This document shows positions 9,781-21,000 of a stretch of DNA of 45,971 bases, in pieces. The stretch spans positions 1-45,971 of the forward strand of contig LT649285.1 in the NCBI GenBank assembly GCA_900128395.1, read 5' to 3'. This DNA comes from Stramenopiles sp. TOSAG23-2. Taxonomy: Eukaryota; Sar. A program made the position numbers and the translations under genes. Within the stretch, counting starts at the first letter, position 1. Each line of letters starts with the position of its first letter. A model generated the notes under the pieces. It ran no database searches. It saw only the letters and a list, made by a program, of their open reading frames with translations, and had not been told where the DNA came from.

Positions 9781-10497
9781 ATATTCAGTAATTGTTTGTA
9801 CAATTTGCTGTCGTGGAGCTCATGTTGTGAGGCATAATGTTTGTTTTGTTCTGATAGTTGTTGTAGAATTTGATGCAAAAAGATGGATTGAGATTTTGTA
9901 TCCAAAAAGAATCGTATATGTATAATACATCAGCAGTAGGAACAATTGAGGGTTTGTTGTTGTATTTTGTTCAAAAAATGATGTAAAATGCACATTTTTT
10001 GTCGTTTGAGTGTATATATTGTACAAATTATGTTTTTAAATGAATTATATTATAATAAGTTTTATCATCTACTTGTGTATTTTTTAACTTGTTGTGCTCA
10101 AATTTCAATAATTTCATTTCGTGTTTTAAGGGATTCTCCGGAAGCATCTTCTTATCGACGCCGAAGGCGGCGGTAAGAAGTGCTGTATACATGCTAAGTG
10201 CTATTCGCATGCTACTCATAATTGTTGCGGTGGTTGTTGCGTTTGTTTAGTATATTTGTATAATATATCAAAATTCTTCAATCAATATACCCAACTAGAT
10301 TAAAAATACTAATCCTTATGTGCTTATATATATATATATATATTTACAATCTACACCATCACATCCCATGGGAAGAATATAGAAATATACCACAACCAAT
10401 GATTATCATTGATTTGTTACATCACAGCAGCATCAAAACAAATTAGTATTTCACGTGTTGACTAATACATATATCAACGCTCACTCCTCCTGTACAA
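9781..10497. other. Intergenic; possible unresolved exon
   Basis: No firm gene was seen. A locally GC-richer piece at about 10130-10247 is open on both strands. On plus it would encode a hydrophobic end (MLLIIVAVVVAFV then stop). On minus, an ATG at 10219 starts a 63-codon frame with a signal-peptide-like start (MSSMRIALSMYTALLTAAFG). Neither could be linked to neighbours through clear splice sites. TA repeats at about 10326-10342 precede the glycosyltransferase gene. Confidence 0.3.
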
Positions 10498-12453
10498 ATG
10501 CGATATTACATAAATGTATCATTTCAAATATTATTATCACTATTAATAGTATTAATAAATCTACTATTATTCATTCAAGCTATTGAATATGAAAGCAACG
10601 TTAAAGTAAAATTTTCTTACCCATTATCAGGTTCAACTTTAGCCAAAGGCACTATCTATTTTAATGTTTTCCATCCATTGCAAAAATTACCAGAATTTTT
10701 GAAAAGTTCTGAAAAGCCAGGTGGCAATGAAAAATTAAGATATTTAATTCAACTTATATCAAATGAAGGTGAAAGTTTACGTTCTTTTGTATCTCCAATT
10801 TTTAATATTAATTTTGAAATGGAAGGGTCATATTTTATTGATATATGTGTATATGATGTAAATAAACAAGACTGTCTGAAGACGACATTGTCTACGGTGG
10901 CACTTGATATTTTGCCTGATCCGTATGAAATTTCTCAATTTCATTTGGATTTTTATGGAAAAAAAGAAATATGGGAAAAGCAACATCCAAGTTTGAAAAA
11001 TACATTTGATGATACCTCATTATTACCATATACAGATGATATTGCAACGTATATGATGAAGGGACAAAAAAATAATAAAATGAAAGGGCCTATTCGCGTG
11101 GTTCATATTTCTGATTTAAGGCATATAGATGGTTATAAATTACATGTTTTACGGCAATTGACCGGTATACCAAAAAATAAAGTCTACCAAGAAATTATTG
11201 ATTTAACATGTGATAATTTAAAGCCAATACCACCAGATCGTCCATTTAAAAAATTATTAGAAGAAAATAACATACCAATTACTGAATTATGTTTGCAAAT
11301 ACCTAGAAGTGAAAGATGGAAATCCATGCCAGATTGGGTAAAAGATTTAGAAACCATGGCAAATGCCGATACAATGGATGATGTGCATCCTGAAGTATTT
11401 GTTGTTTTGAAAGATTTTATTGAGATGTTGAAAAAATTCCATGTATTAATTATTACCAATGGTGCAATAGAACAAGATACTTACCTCGCAGAACTTGCTA
11501 GATTAATAGGTTTAAAAGCTACGATACTTGATTTAGGTCCAAAAGGACCAAAATTGTTACCATACAGCTTTCGTGGGGTAACAGCATTTGTTGGACAATC
11601 ATCTTATGTAACAGAGTATACATTGGTAAAGAACAGTAAAGTTAGGAGTTTTCTGTTACCACCTGTTGTACATGAAGATATTTATTCAATTGAATATGCA
11701 AGAGAAAATTGTAAAACATTTCATGATCCAATACGAACCAGCAAAACATATCTAAATGGCATTCTCAGCGATCATCAAGGTAGTAGCAATAAGCCAGGAC
11801 ATTTAATACGTGTAACATATATTGGTCGAGTCTCTCCACAAAAAGGTTTTGGTATATTTATATGGGCAATTAAATATTTCGTAGACCATATTTTAAGTAT
11901 AAAAAATAAAGAACATCCATTATATAATGAAAAACGCAATAATGTTAGGTTTGAAATTGTTGGCACGGGTAAAATATTACCAAAAGTAAAAGCGTTAGTG
12001 GAAGAATTAGGCTTATCAAAAATTGTATTTTTCTTAGGATTTATACCAAATAAGGATATACCATGTTTATTACGAAGTACGTCTATTTTTGTATTTCCAT
12101 CACTTTTCCCAGAAAGTTTTGGTATGGTAAATGTAGAAGCAATGTTTATGAAACTTCCAATTATTTCCTTTGGTGTTGGTGGAACACCAGATTTTCTTAT
12201 TGATGGATATAATGGTGATATTGTTACAGATAGATCTGCAAAAGGTCTTGCAACAGCTATTGACAAGCTTGTTTTAGATGAAACACGACGTAAACTATAT
12301 GGAGAGAATGGTTTTAAATTAGCGAAAAAAAGATTTTCTCAAGATTTATTGTTGAAACGATATATAGCAATGTATGAATTAATTTGTGCTGAAAATGGAT
12401 GTTATGATGATAAGAACGAAATCCGTAATAGTAGGAGAGATGATGAGTTGTGA
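10498..12453 (+). CDS. GT4-family glycosyltransferase, membrane-anchored
   Basis: The protein has 651 residues. An N-terminal hydrophobic segment (about residues 9-29, ILLSLLIVLINLLLFIQAI) is a signal peptide or signal anchor into the secretory pathway. Residues about 34-135 look like an Ig-like beta domain (VKVKFSYPLSGSTLAKG). The C-terminal 260 residues carry the glycosyltransferase group 1 (GT4) core: VTYIGRVSPQKGFGIF, FEIVGTGKILPKV, IVFFLGFIPNKDIP, and the E-x7-E nucleotide-sugar motif in FPESFGMVNVEAM, followed by GVGGTPDFLIDGYNG. The family transfers sugars from activated donors with retention, and a Golgi/ER role is inferred. Donor and acceptor cannot be read from the sequence. No intron was seen. 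Confidence 0.9.
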   Translation: MRYYINVSFQILLSLLIVLINLLLFIQAIEYESNVKVKFSYPLSGSTLAKGTIYFNVFHPLQKLPEFLKSSEKPGGNEKLRYLIQLISNEGESLRSFVSPIFNINFEMEGSYFIDICVYDVNKQDCLKTTLSTVALDILPDPYEISQFHLDFYGKKEIWEKQHPSLKNTFDDTSLLPYTDDIATYMMKGQKNNKMKGPIRVVHISDLRHIDGYKLHVLRQLTGIPKNKVYQEIIDLTCDNLKPIPPDRPFKKLLEENNIPITELCLQIPRSERWKSMPDWVKDLETMANADTMDDVHPEVFVVLKDFIEMLKKFHVLIITNGAIEQDTYLAELARLIGLKATILDLGPKGPKLLPYSFRGVTAFVGQSSYVTEYTLVKNSKVRSFLLPPVVHEDIYSIEYARENCKTFHDPIRTSKTYLNGILSDHQGSSNKPGHLIRVTYIGRVSPQKGFGIFIWAIKYFVDHILSIKNKEHPLYNEKRNNVRFEIVGTGKILPKVKALVEELGLSKIVFFLGFIPNKDIPCLLRSTSIFVFPSLFPESFGMVNVEAMFMKLPIISFGVGGTPDFLIDGYNGDIVTDRSAKGLATAIDKLVLDETRRKLYGENGFKLAKKRFSQDLLLKRYIAMYELICAENGCYDDKNEIRNSRRDDEL

Positions 12454-12640
12454 GGAGGAGAGAGAGATATTATATTTGGTATAATATTTTTTTATTTTAA
12501 TGGTGTGGTATTTATATCATAAAAAAATATGCTCTCGTAAAATTTATATTTAAATACACTTCGGTAATGGCATATATACATACGAACGCGCGTATTAAAT
12601 AATTAAATGTACACATATTTTACTTTTATTTTTGAAACAT

Positions 12641-12712
12641 TCAATCTAAGCTTCTTGTATTTGAAATTGAACCATCTCTACCAATTTTCCCCAAGCCAGT
12701 TTTTGGACGTTC
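12641..12712 (-). pseudogene. Detached native C-terminal end of the GST gene
   Basis: Read on the minus strand from the outer duplicate (12713-12803), the GST frame continues through 12712-12641 as ERPKTGLGKIG, about 24 codons in all, ending in TGA at 12643-12641. An Arg-Pro-rich tail after the last helix is what GST proteins normally have. The 91-bp duplication with a 9-bp spacer now separates it from the main ORF, which ends early at 12783. If the duplication is an assembly error, this piece belongs to the intact gene (12641-13403, one copy collapsed). Confidence 0.65.
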
Positions 12713-12903
12713 AAGTAAATATTCTTTTACACCATTCAAGTTTTCCATTCTTTTTTTCCATTCAAATAATCCTTTTAATTCATCAAAATCCGAAATTTTT
12801 GGTATAAATCCTAAGTAAATATTCTTTTACACCATTCAAGTTTTCCATTCTTTTTTTCCATTCAAATAATCCTTTTAATTCATCAATATCCGAAATTTTT
12901 GGT
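12713..12903. repeat. Duplication across GST 3' end, 2 x 91 bp with 9-bp spacer
   Basis: Copies at 12713-12803 and 12813-12903 differ at one base (12787 a, 12887 t) and are separated by ataaatcct. Both encode the same GST C-terminal region. The single difference would change Ile to Phe in one copy, as expected for two alleles or for slight divergence after duplication. Confidence 0.9.
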
Positions 12904-13403
12904 TTTAATGTATGTTGCAAATCCAGAATGTGGAAATAAAAAAAATCTCCTAGCCCGACATTTTCTCCACCAAGAAAAACTTTTTCACCAAGCAAATCAT
13001 TGAATTTTTTGGCAGTTGGTAGAGCTACAGTTTCAAAATATTCTTCAATTTTTTTATCCGACTCTTCCGCAGTAAACCAGTTAAATATTGGGTTAATCAT
13101 GGATAAAGGACGATCCCTACATTCTTCTGCAATTTTAATTTGTTCTTCGTTCACAACTATTTTACCGTTCGTTTGTTTTGCTAAGAAAATACCAATGTCA
13201 ACACTTTCAGGCATCAATTTTTCATCTTCTCCATACTTTAATACCGGCAGTTGTTTTTTTGGCATGGCTTCTTTGATACCAGACATCCATTGAGGAAATG
13301 TAATGAGTTCGTCTACGACTTTTAGGTTACCAAAACGTGCAATGAATCTTAAAGCTTCGCCTCTTGCTCTAAGCGAGAAATACATTAACGTTTGAGCAGC
13401 CAT
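12783..13403 (-). CDS. Glutathione S-transferase, sigma-like, C terminus altered by duplication
   Basis: The 206-residue frame starts at ATG 13403 (MAAQTLMYFSLRARGEALRF). The N-terminal thioredoxin-like domain has the catalytic Tyr position in TLMYFSLRARGE, the cis-Pro in KKQLPVLKYG, and the glutathione-binding acidic-Ser pair in LMPESVDIG. The helical C-terminal domain follows, with GGENVGLGDFFYF. Such enzymes conjugate glutathione to electrophiles or isomerise lipid peroxides in the cytosol. The last residues (RIYTKNFGF) are not native: they arise where a duplicated block and its spacer are read out of frame. The natural end lies at 12641. Both ends of this gene carry duplications. Confidence 0.88.
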   Translation of the reverse strand: MAAQTLMYFSLRARGEALRFIARFGNLKVVDELITFPQWMSGIKEAMPKKQLPVLKYGEDEKLMPESVDIGIFLAKQTNGKIVVNEEQIKIAEECRDRPLSMINPIFNWFTAEESDKKIEEYFETVALPTAKKFNDLLGEKVFLGGENVGLGDFFYFHILDLQHTLKPKISDIDELKGLFEWKKRMENLNGVKEYLLRIYTKNFGF

Positions 13404-13548
13404 TATTCTATGAAGATAGATTATTGATAGAAGACTTTTAGGTTACCAAAACGTGCAATGAATCTTAAAGCTTCGCCTCTTGCTCTAAGCGAGAAATACA
13501 TTAACGTTTGAGCAGCCATTATTCTATGAAGATAGATTATTGATAGAA
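13317..13548. repeat. Duplication across GST 5' end, 2 x 116 bp
   Basis: Copies at 13317-13432 and 13433-13548 abut directly and appear identical. Each holds the first 29 codons of the GST gene plus 29 bp of leader, so a second start codon lies upstream at 13519. Initiation there would read GNLKVF and stop soon after crossing the junction. Confidence 0.9.
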
Positions 13549-14023
13549 TATATAGGATTGGATGGGTTAATTGTTCCTTTCTAACAACGTTATAGATTGA
13601 TGATTGGGTAAGTGAACATTGTTTGTGGATATATTTTGATACCATAAATGCACGCTACATATTTGGTGCTATTATTATTATTTGCATGCACTTCTTAAAA
13701 ACTGAAATTAGCATGGCGCACGCCTGATATTGTTAGACATACTGTAGGGTTAAAACGAGAGTGATTTTGGTTGTGTAAAAAGGGCTTATTTGGAATTATT
13801 TGAACCATAGTGTGTCCTCTATTTATTATCGATAGACGACTACGGCCAACTTCTTGTGTCTAACTTATTATATTATTATCTAGATTAGACGATTATTAGA
13901 TAGACATAATTCTATTTATTATTATTTATTTTGATTACTGCCGTTAAATAATATAAAAAGACTGTAAATATACATTTAAGACTTGATTTACTTGATAAAG
14001 TAAAGTTGTTATATATACGACGG
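13549..14023. other. Intergenic between divergent GST and Rieske genes
   Basis: AT-rich DNA with no gene seen. It should hold the promoters of the two divergent genes, but no element could be named. Confidence 0.4.
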
Positions 14024-14247
14024 TAAATAATGAGCGATATTGAAGAGGTACCAGAATGTTTGCATTTGAAAAAATGTCCAACCTCAGGCCCTGCGTTAAG
14101 AATGCATATGGTAAATGCACACATGAATGGACCAATAAATAATGAGCGATATTGAAGAGGTACCAGAATGTTTGCATTTGAAAAAATGTCCAACCTCAGG
14201 CCCTGCGTTAAGAATGCATATGGTAAATGCACACATGAATGGACCAA
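14024..14247. repeat. Duplication across Rieske gene start, 2 x 112 bp
   Basis: Copies at 14024-14135 and 14136-14247 abut directly and appear identical. Each holds the start codon (14030 and 14142) and the first 35 codons. The upstream copy runs into a stop a few codons past the junction (MNGPINNERY, stop), so only the inner start leads into the enzyme. Confidence 0.92.
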
Positions 14248-15873
14248 GGAAAAAATGTGGAGTATGCCCACATAACACTGCAGGCAATATGGGAGCGGTA
14301 GGGGGAAGGAGGAATATCCAAAGTTCGGATAGTAGAACAAAGGCTTTTGAAGATGCAACAGAATTTCCGATTATTAATCCGTATGGAGAATTATTGGAAG
14401 TTGAGATGCTAGCAGAGATAAGAAAAGATCCAGTCGAGCAGCAACAGAAGTTTATAGCGGTAATTGCTGAAGATAAACTCCCAAACGTACCAGCAAGATT
14501 ACGATATGCATTTGCGAATAAGAAAACCGACGGTGCTGATTATTTAGCTGGGATTCCACCTCCAAGCCCACTCCTCCAGAACAATGAAAAGGCTAATAAA
14601 ATAATGAGACCAATCATTGAAAAGTTTGTACAAATGATTCAAAATGAAACTACAGATATGAAATATGATCCAATGGTGTCTAATGGTAAGTTAATTCTAT
14701 TCCTCGCAACCTATAAATGATATTTTCTCTAACACATACTTCTTTCATACGCTACGCTCCACAGGTTGGGAGACATATATCAACCCGGAGAGATTTAAGA
14801 AAGAGGTTGATTATATGAAAACAAATTTCTTATTTTGTGGTATTTCTAATGATGTCGAGACAGCAAATGCTTTTGCTAGGGTGGAAATGAATGGCAAATC
14901 AATTTTGTTGACGCGAGATGAAAATATGAAATTTCACGCATTTGAAAATGTTTGTAGGCATCGAGGTATGGAAGTTGTAACAAAAGAAAAACCTCGTGGA
15001 AAATCACAAGTCCATGTATGCCCATATCATAGTTGGGCTTATGGAAGCAATGGAGAGTTGTTGAATGTACCGTTTGAAAAAGGATTTGAGGGCAATGCAA
15101 AAGTCGATTTGGAGAATCGTAATTTGATTCCATTACCAAGTGCTGAAATTGCAGGGACACTGTGGGTTGTAAGTCATCCTGATGAGACAAAAAATTATAA
15201 TGAGATGGCAAAGGATATTTTAAATCAAAAATTGCAAGAAGAATTATCAGCATTTAATGTTGGAAAAAACTTCGCAGTCGTTTCTCAAGAGATGCGTCTT
15301 AATGCAAACTGGAAACTGCCGATTGATACGTTTGGAGAAGCATATCATTTTAAAACTTTGCATCCGTTTTTACGACAAGTATTCATGAGGAATCGTATGT
15401 TGTTCAATGGTTATGATGATTCAAATGGGAATGAGAAAAATTCATGTATGGTTCTAGGAGCGAATACTTTACAATTGATGGCAGATGGAGATATCCCAAA
15501 AGAAAAATGGTTTGACACTTCACCATTTAGCCATGCAACGCCTACATACATGTTTTCTCCTAACACAAGTTTTATTGTAAATGCCAATGGATTAAGCGTT
15601 ACACAAGTATTTCCAACTGATAAAGTAGATGAATGTATTGTAAGAATGACCCAGTATGCTGGTTCAAATCCTTCCAAATTTTCAACTCAACAAAGAAAAA
15701 GTATTGCTCAAAACTTTGGAGGCTTCTTGGATATTGTAGCTACGGAGGATTTTGAAATTTTAGCAAAAATGAACCGTAGCTTTAAAGAATCACCTCATGC
15801 AGAAACTATTTTTGGGCGAAATGAACCTGCTTTAACATATAGGCATAAAATGTTTTTAAATATGTTAAAATAA
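14142..15873 (+). CDS. Rieske non-haem iron aromatic-ring/choline-type oxygenase, two exons
   Basis: Exons 14142-14685 and 14765-15873 join in phase 1 (G|GT, Gly-Trp) to give 550 residues. The first 180 are a family-atypical extension with a Cys/His cluster (CLHLKKC, HMVNAH, KKCGVCPH). The core follows: the Rieske [2Fe-2S] ligands C-R-H-R-G and CPYHSW, then the catalytic domain with iron ligands in TFGEAYHFKTLHP and a likely third acidic ligand in ATEDFEIL. Enzymes of this layout include choline monooxygenase and ring-hydroxylating oxygenase alpha subunits, which use electrons from a ferredoxin reductase. The substrate cannot be decided. Both gene ends carry tandem duplications. Confidence 0.9.
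14686..14764 (+). other. Intron of the Rieske gene (79 nt)
   Basis: It starts gtaagttaattctattcc, has the branch region ttttctctaacacatac, and ends ccacag. Removing it joins two frames that together form a complete Rieske oxygenase. It belongs to the group of introns here that share sequence around CTAAC. Confidence 0.9.
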
Positions 15874-16147
15874 AATCATATGCCAAAAAAATGATACAAT
15901 ATTATATATATATATATACGCCTCATTTTGACAAGGATTCTTGTCGATCGATACGAGAATTGCTCAGATTGGATATATAGAGTATATAGTCACATCTAAA
16001 ATGTTTTTAAATATGTTAAAATAAAATCATATGCCAAAAAAATGATACAATATTATATATATATATATACGCCTCATTTTGACAAGGATTCTTGTCGATC
16101 GATACGAGAATTGCTCAGATTGGATATATAGAGTATATAGTCACATC
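15846..16147. repeat. Duplication across Rieske gene end, 2 x 151 bp
   Basis: Copies at 15846-15996 and 15997-16147 abut directly and appear identical. Each begins with the last nine codons and stop of the oxygenase (taaaatgtttttaaatatg) and runs into the 3' flank, including a TA repeat. Confidence 0.92.
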
Positions 16148-16196
16148 GTGTCATCGTGTGTCGTCTGTTTTTTTTTTTTCAATCCAGTAGCAATAG

Positions 16197-16500
16197 AAAT
16201 ACATCCAGGGAATTTGCTTTTTTGCAATCTGGCAATCCTGTTGCCTGACAGAGAGGTCTCTGCCCCTGGTTGTGTCATCTGGGATTCCTAAAGATTTTAC
16301 GAATTATGTTTTTTTAAATATGCATACATAAAAAATAAAAATTATTTAAAATACATCCAGGGAATTTGCTTTTTTGCAATCTGGCAATCCTGTTGCCTGA
16401 CAGAGAGGTCTCTGCCCCTGGTTGTGTCATCTGGGATTCCTAAAGATTTTACGAATTATGTTTTTTTAAATATGCATACATAAAAAATAAAAATTATTTA
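16197..16500. repeat. Tandem duplication, 2 x 152 bp, GC-richer core
   Basis: Copies at 16197-16348 and 16349-16500 abut and appear identical. It starts only 49 bp after the previous duplication ends. The core (ctggcaatcctgttgcctga and onward) is clearly richer in G and C than its surroundings. No ORF or known RNA was recognised in it. With 16501-16665 this fills the gap between two convergent genes. Confidence 0.9.
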
Positions 16501-16665
16501 ATTTTGAATATCATACGAAGTTCATAAAAAAGAATTATCATGAGCAAATTGAACCAAAATAAATCATGTGTGCGTGTGTGTAAAATATTAAAAAATTAAA
16601 TTAATAATACGAATATTCGTGTATGACTTTTATTATACTCGTAAATATATTCTCGCTCACCAACT

Positions 16666-17387
16666 TTAACGTGGGTCATCCCATGTCCAAGAACCATCAG
16701 GTGCTTGGAAACACCAACGCTCTCCTCGTTTCTCTTTATTCCACCCTGGAGGTAAGTAGCCACCTTCTGCCATAATTTTCTTTTCTTTCTCTCGTTGTTT
16801 CATTGCAAGCAATGCACGTTTCTTTTCCAAACGTTGTTTCGCCATTTCTTTTTTTTTTGCTTGTTTTATTTTCTCTTGCTTAAGTTTTAATTCTTCTTTT
16901 TTTCTCTCCATTTTCTTTTTTCTCAATCTACGTTTAGCAAATATCATTCTTATTCGCGTTTGTACTTTAATTGCAGCTTCTGATTGTTTTCTAAATTCTC
17001 TTTCGTCTTCTCTTTGTTTCAATTCTTTACGTGCTTTGTATCTTCTAAATGCCATTTGTAAAATTAATGCGTTTTGATAACCAGTACAAGAGTAGTAGAC
17101 ATTTTGCCAGCTATTTAAGCGTTCGTAATGATCAATATTATGCTTTCCAAGCTCTGTTATACAAATGAAATGTACCCATCAGCTTCTATCCTCATATCTC
17201 TAACTTGTTGTATTGAATCTAAATTATATACATGAACTAGTTGAGCATCAATTTTATCTTGTTTTAACTTTCTCGATGCTTCCAATTCCTCTGTAGAAAC
17301 ACCATGATCATTCTTATTATTACTAGCACTTTTACTAGCTTTGGGTTTTTCAACTTTTACTCTTTTCTTTCTACGTTTACGTACCAT
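16666..17387 (-). CDS. IQ-motif coiled-coil protein with WW-like end; frame break inside
   Basis: Two frames belong to one gene. From ATG 17387 the first runs to 17157 (basic MVRKRRKKRVKVEKPKASK start). A second frame, open from about 17175, gives ITELGKHNIDHYERLNSWQ and continues through 16666. The second holds two IQ calmodulin-binding motifs (LQMAFRRYKARK and VQTRIRMIFAKRR), a long Lys/Glu helix and a WW-like end (LPPGWNKEKRGERWCFQ, WTWDDPR). The join needs a shift near 17155-17175. A 53-nt intron ending AACAGAG would also restore frame but has poor signals. A calmodulin-linked cytoskeletal or flagellar role is inferred only. Confidence 0.7.
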
Positions 17388-18034
17388 TATTTTTATTAAT
17401 GATTATAAAATTAAATTATTTACGGATTCTTTGTATGTGCGGGAGTGTTTTATTGATAATTCAATATATTATGTATCAACTACTCTCTCCCTCTCTCTCT
17501 CTCTCTATATATATATATATGTATGTATGATTTCCCAATATCGCTTCACTATATAGATGTGCAACGCCGCGTGCATGTCTTGTTATTATAATAAAATGCA
17601 AGTTTTTGTTTTTTGTCATAAAATATAAAATAATCTATGTGCCTATATTTTATTTTTTAACGTGCTGCTGTCGTGTGGTGCTGTCCAGGCTGCATATCTG
17701 AAGAAACTGTTTTTTGTTGCACACAGGTAGTGCGGTAGTGCTGTGTCTATAATATTATAAAATTGCAAATATCATTGTGCATCCTCCATCTCAGCCGTTA
17801 TTATTATTCTGTGAAAACATCATAATTTTTTACTGGTACTAGCTATTATTAGTTGTGTTTTGAAAAAACATAAACACCATATCATACATGTCATATACCC
17901 CCGAGTACGATGTATGGTATGAATACGATATATGTATACTCGATCGATCGATATAGATTTATATACCCTTAGAAATTACATTTATTTATAATATATATAT
18001 ATATGCATATACAAGAACACTATTAATTAACAAA
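17388..18034. other. Intergenic between divergent genes
   Basis: No gene was seen. It holds a CT microsatellite running into TA repeats (about 17482-17520), a GC-richer patch near 17660-17750, a cgatcgatcgat run near 17941, and TA repeats before the start of the next gene. Promoters of both neighbours should lie here. Confidence 0.45.
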
Positions 18035-21000
18035 ATGCCATATGATATAGGAAGTATTGTAAATTATTCAGATAGTCAAGATAATAGTGTGAAAAGAGCA
18101 AAAGTTATAAGTGTTGAGAAGAATGGTGCTAAACATAAAATAGAATATACGACAATTGAAGGTTCAGTAAAGATCGAAGTTGTCGATACATCTCAATTGA
18201 ATTTACCAAAAGATATACATTTCCAAGCTCCTGTTATACATGAAGGTCAAAAACAAGGTAGAAGAGGTAGTGTACAAATTTATGCACGGCCCGTTACAAT
18301 AAATGGGAGAAAACAAAGTTTGGAACAAAAAGTAAAGGAAACTCCAGCACAACGTCAGCGTAGAAAAAATAAAAGAAATAAATACAACAGTAGAGGACGA
18401 CATTACGAAGGAAAAACCCATGGCCATGTAGCACGTGCAAATAGCAGAGAAATAGAAACTCATCAAGTGACTAAAGCAGCAATTACAATACATTCATGGG
18501 CACGTAGACATCTTGTAAGAAAACATTTAAGAGAAAAGCATAACGCTTCTATAATCATTCAAAAGTACACCCGGAGATACGCAGCTGAATATCAGCAAGC
18601 CTTGCGCGCCGCAAGGGATGGGAGAATTAGGTATTTAATGTTTATCAGCAAGCATATTAAATTAGACCATCTAAAAGATAGAAATAATAAAACAATTTTA
18701 CATGTTATTTGTGATGTAGACCATGTTACGTCGAAAACGTTTAATCAACGTTTCAAAAGTGCATCTTGGGTGAAAAAAAAGTATCCTAGCCTGTTAGAAA
18801 AAAAAGATAAATCTGGCCATACTGGCTCCTGGGCATTGCAGGTTTACGCTGCGTGCGTTATTCAAACCATTCATCGCTCTGTTCGAAGTCGTATGAATGT
18901 AATGTTCGAAAGCGCGCGCCGTGGAAAGTTAGGGGCATTGAAAGTTCTTCTTAAATATTCAAACGCATCAGATAAGTTATATCCTGATTCACACGGATCG
19001 ACATTGTTACATTTAGCAGCTACATGTAAACATAGAGAAAATGCTTCTGAATGTATAAAATATATTTCGAAAAAATATAAACGAATGGTAGCTACGAAGG
19101 ATAAAGATGGTCGTTTACCTTCACATATTGCATCTTTTTATTGTTCTGGAAACAATAATAAATGCGATGAAGTTATTAAAACATTTTTAACGATTGATGA
19201 GGATAAATCATTTTTGACGAAGGATAAATATAATCAAGAACCAATTGATTATATATCAAAAGCTGGAGATTTAGCAACAATACTTTTTTTAATCGAAAAA
19301 TCTTCTCAAATATATAGCAAGTTTGTCACTGAAGATAAGATGAAAAAAATGATCTCATCCTATGCATCATGGTCTTCATATACTGATCTGGTAAAAAATC
19401 GTAGTAATCGTGTAAACGTGGATTTTAATAGCGATAGTAGCACTAATTTTACATTTGATTTAAATAGCAGCGTTACAAGCTCGATGATGAAACATGTAGA
19501 AAATTATGAAGGTATGGTCAGCTTTCCACTTTTTAAACGATTTCTTTCTTTTGAAAGCGATAATGTATATTTCTTTACCAGTCCTGTAGAATGGAATGCA
19601 CCACGGCATAATAAAATATCTAATTCGCATATAAAAAAACCAAAATTTTGTCCCTCTAAATATTTTCTTTACTTCGAGATGTGTTTGCATGGATTTTTAG
19701 GAGAAACATTTGATTTAAAAGTTGGATTTACAAATGACGCGGAATGGAAACCACTGACTGACAGCGCGTTGATAAATGAACTTGCATACGAAGAAGATTT
19801 AGAAGAAGTATTAAAACATTGGAATACAAATACGAATAATATGGATACTCATCCTGTTGAAAAAGAATCAAATTTCTTCAATGTTAACATATCCAATTTA
19901 TGCAAAACACATAAGGTACATAATGTTTCGAGAACCTCCAATGTTGTTGGCTGTGGCTGGGATCCAAACGATAGTAAATTATTTTTATGCATCAACGGTA
20001 AATTGATCAATGAAAAAGAATTGCAAATGCCGTCTACTTGTTCTTTACGCCCTGGATTTAGTTTCAACAAAGAGTCTTTTAAAAACGTACTTCGAGCGAT
20101 GGGTGGAGATGCATGTAAGATTGAAATCAATTTTGGTAGAAAGCCTTTTGTTTACGTACCAGCATGGAAAGAAAAACTTGAACGAGTCCAAATGTTGAAT
20201 ATAAATCCTCATTTAAAAAATCAATTAGGATTTTCATTGGAACGAAGACCAGGTATAAGTGGCAATAGTTGGAGTTGTAACAATATTGTGTATCAATGGT
20301 GCTCTGCAATACATAAATCAAACTCGTATGGCACATTGAAACAAAATAGAATGAAATTATTCACAGTATATCCGTTAATTCATGATATAGTAAATAGCAA
20401 TTTAAGCCGAGTACAGGAAATTATGGGTGCAAGTGAAAATAAATATTTTGATGAAATGGATCTTCGCTCAACAAACCATTTAATTAATATCAGCAATGAG
20501 ACTGATGCTCGTAGTTTGGCTAATCAACAAGATGGTTACTGCCTTTCAACATGGCCAGTAGAGCCAACAAATAGGAGTATTTTACATATTGCAAGTACAG
20601 TAACTTCGAGCACAGAAATTCTCGAGTTTCTCCTTGCTATTCGACCTGATGATGATGTAATGTCAAAAGTAGATATTGATGGATGTACTCCATTGCATAT
20701 TGCTGCACGTATGGGCAACACCCCAGCATTAGAGCGCCTGTGCAAGACTTTGGTGGCTAAAATTTCATCCGCTAAGGACTCCCAATATGCATTGAAGAAA
20801 ATCATGCAATTGAAATCTAATGGTGGTATGAATATGTTACACCACGCTGTCATATCTGGTAATATAGATACAATCGATTATGTCTTAAGTAAAAACGAAA
20901 AGATATATCGACATTTAAGCAACGATCATAATCAAATTTACGAGGTGGAAGAGAATGGCAAATTAAGTTGGTCTATGTTGAAGTCAGCTCCGATACATTA

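Noticed and set aside
13912-14358. 148-codon minus-strand ORF
   Set aside because: Created by antisense reading through the duplicated start of the Rieske gene; its peptide repeats itself.
17154-17175. A 22-nt intron repairing the IQ/WW-like gene
   Set aside because: It has GT and AG ends, but removing it leads to a stop (reading ...GCA TAA), so it does not restore frame.
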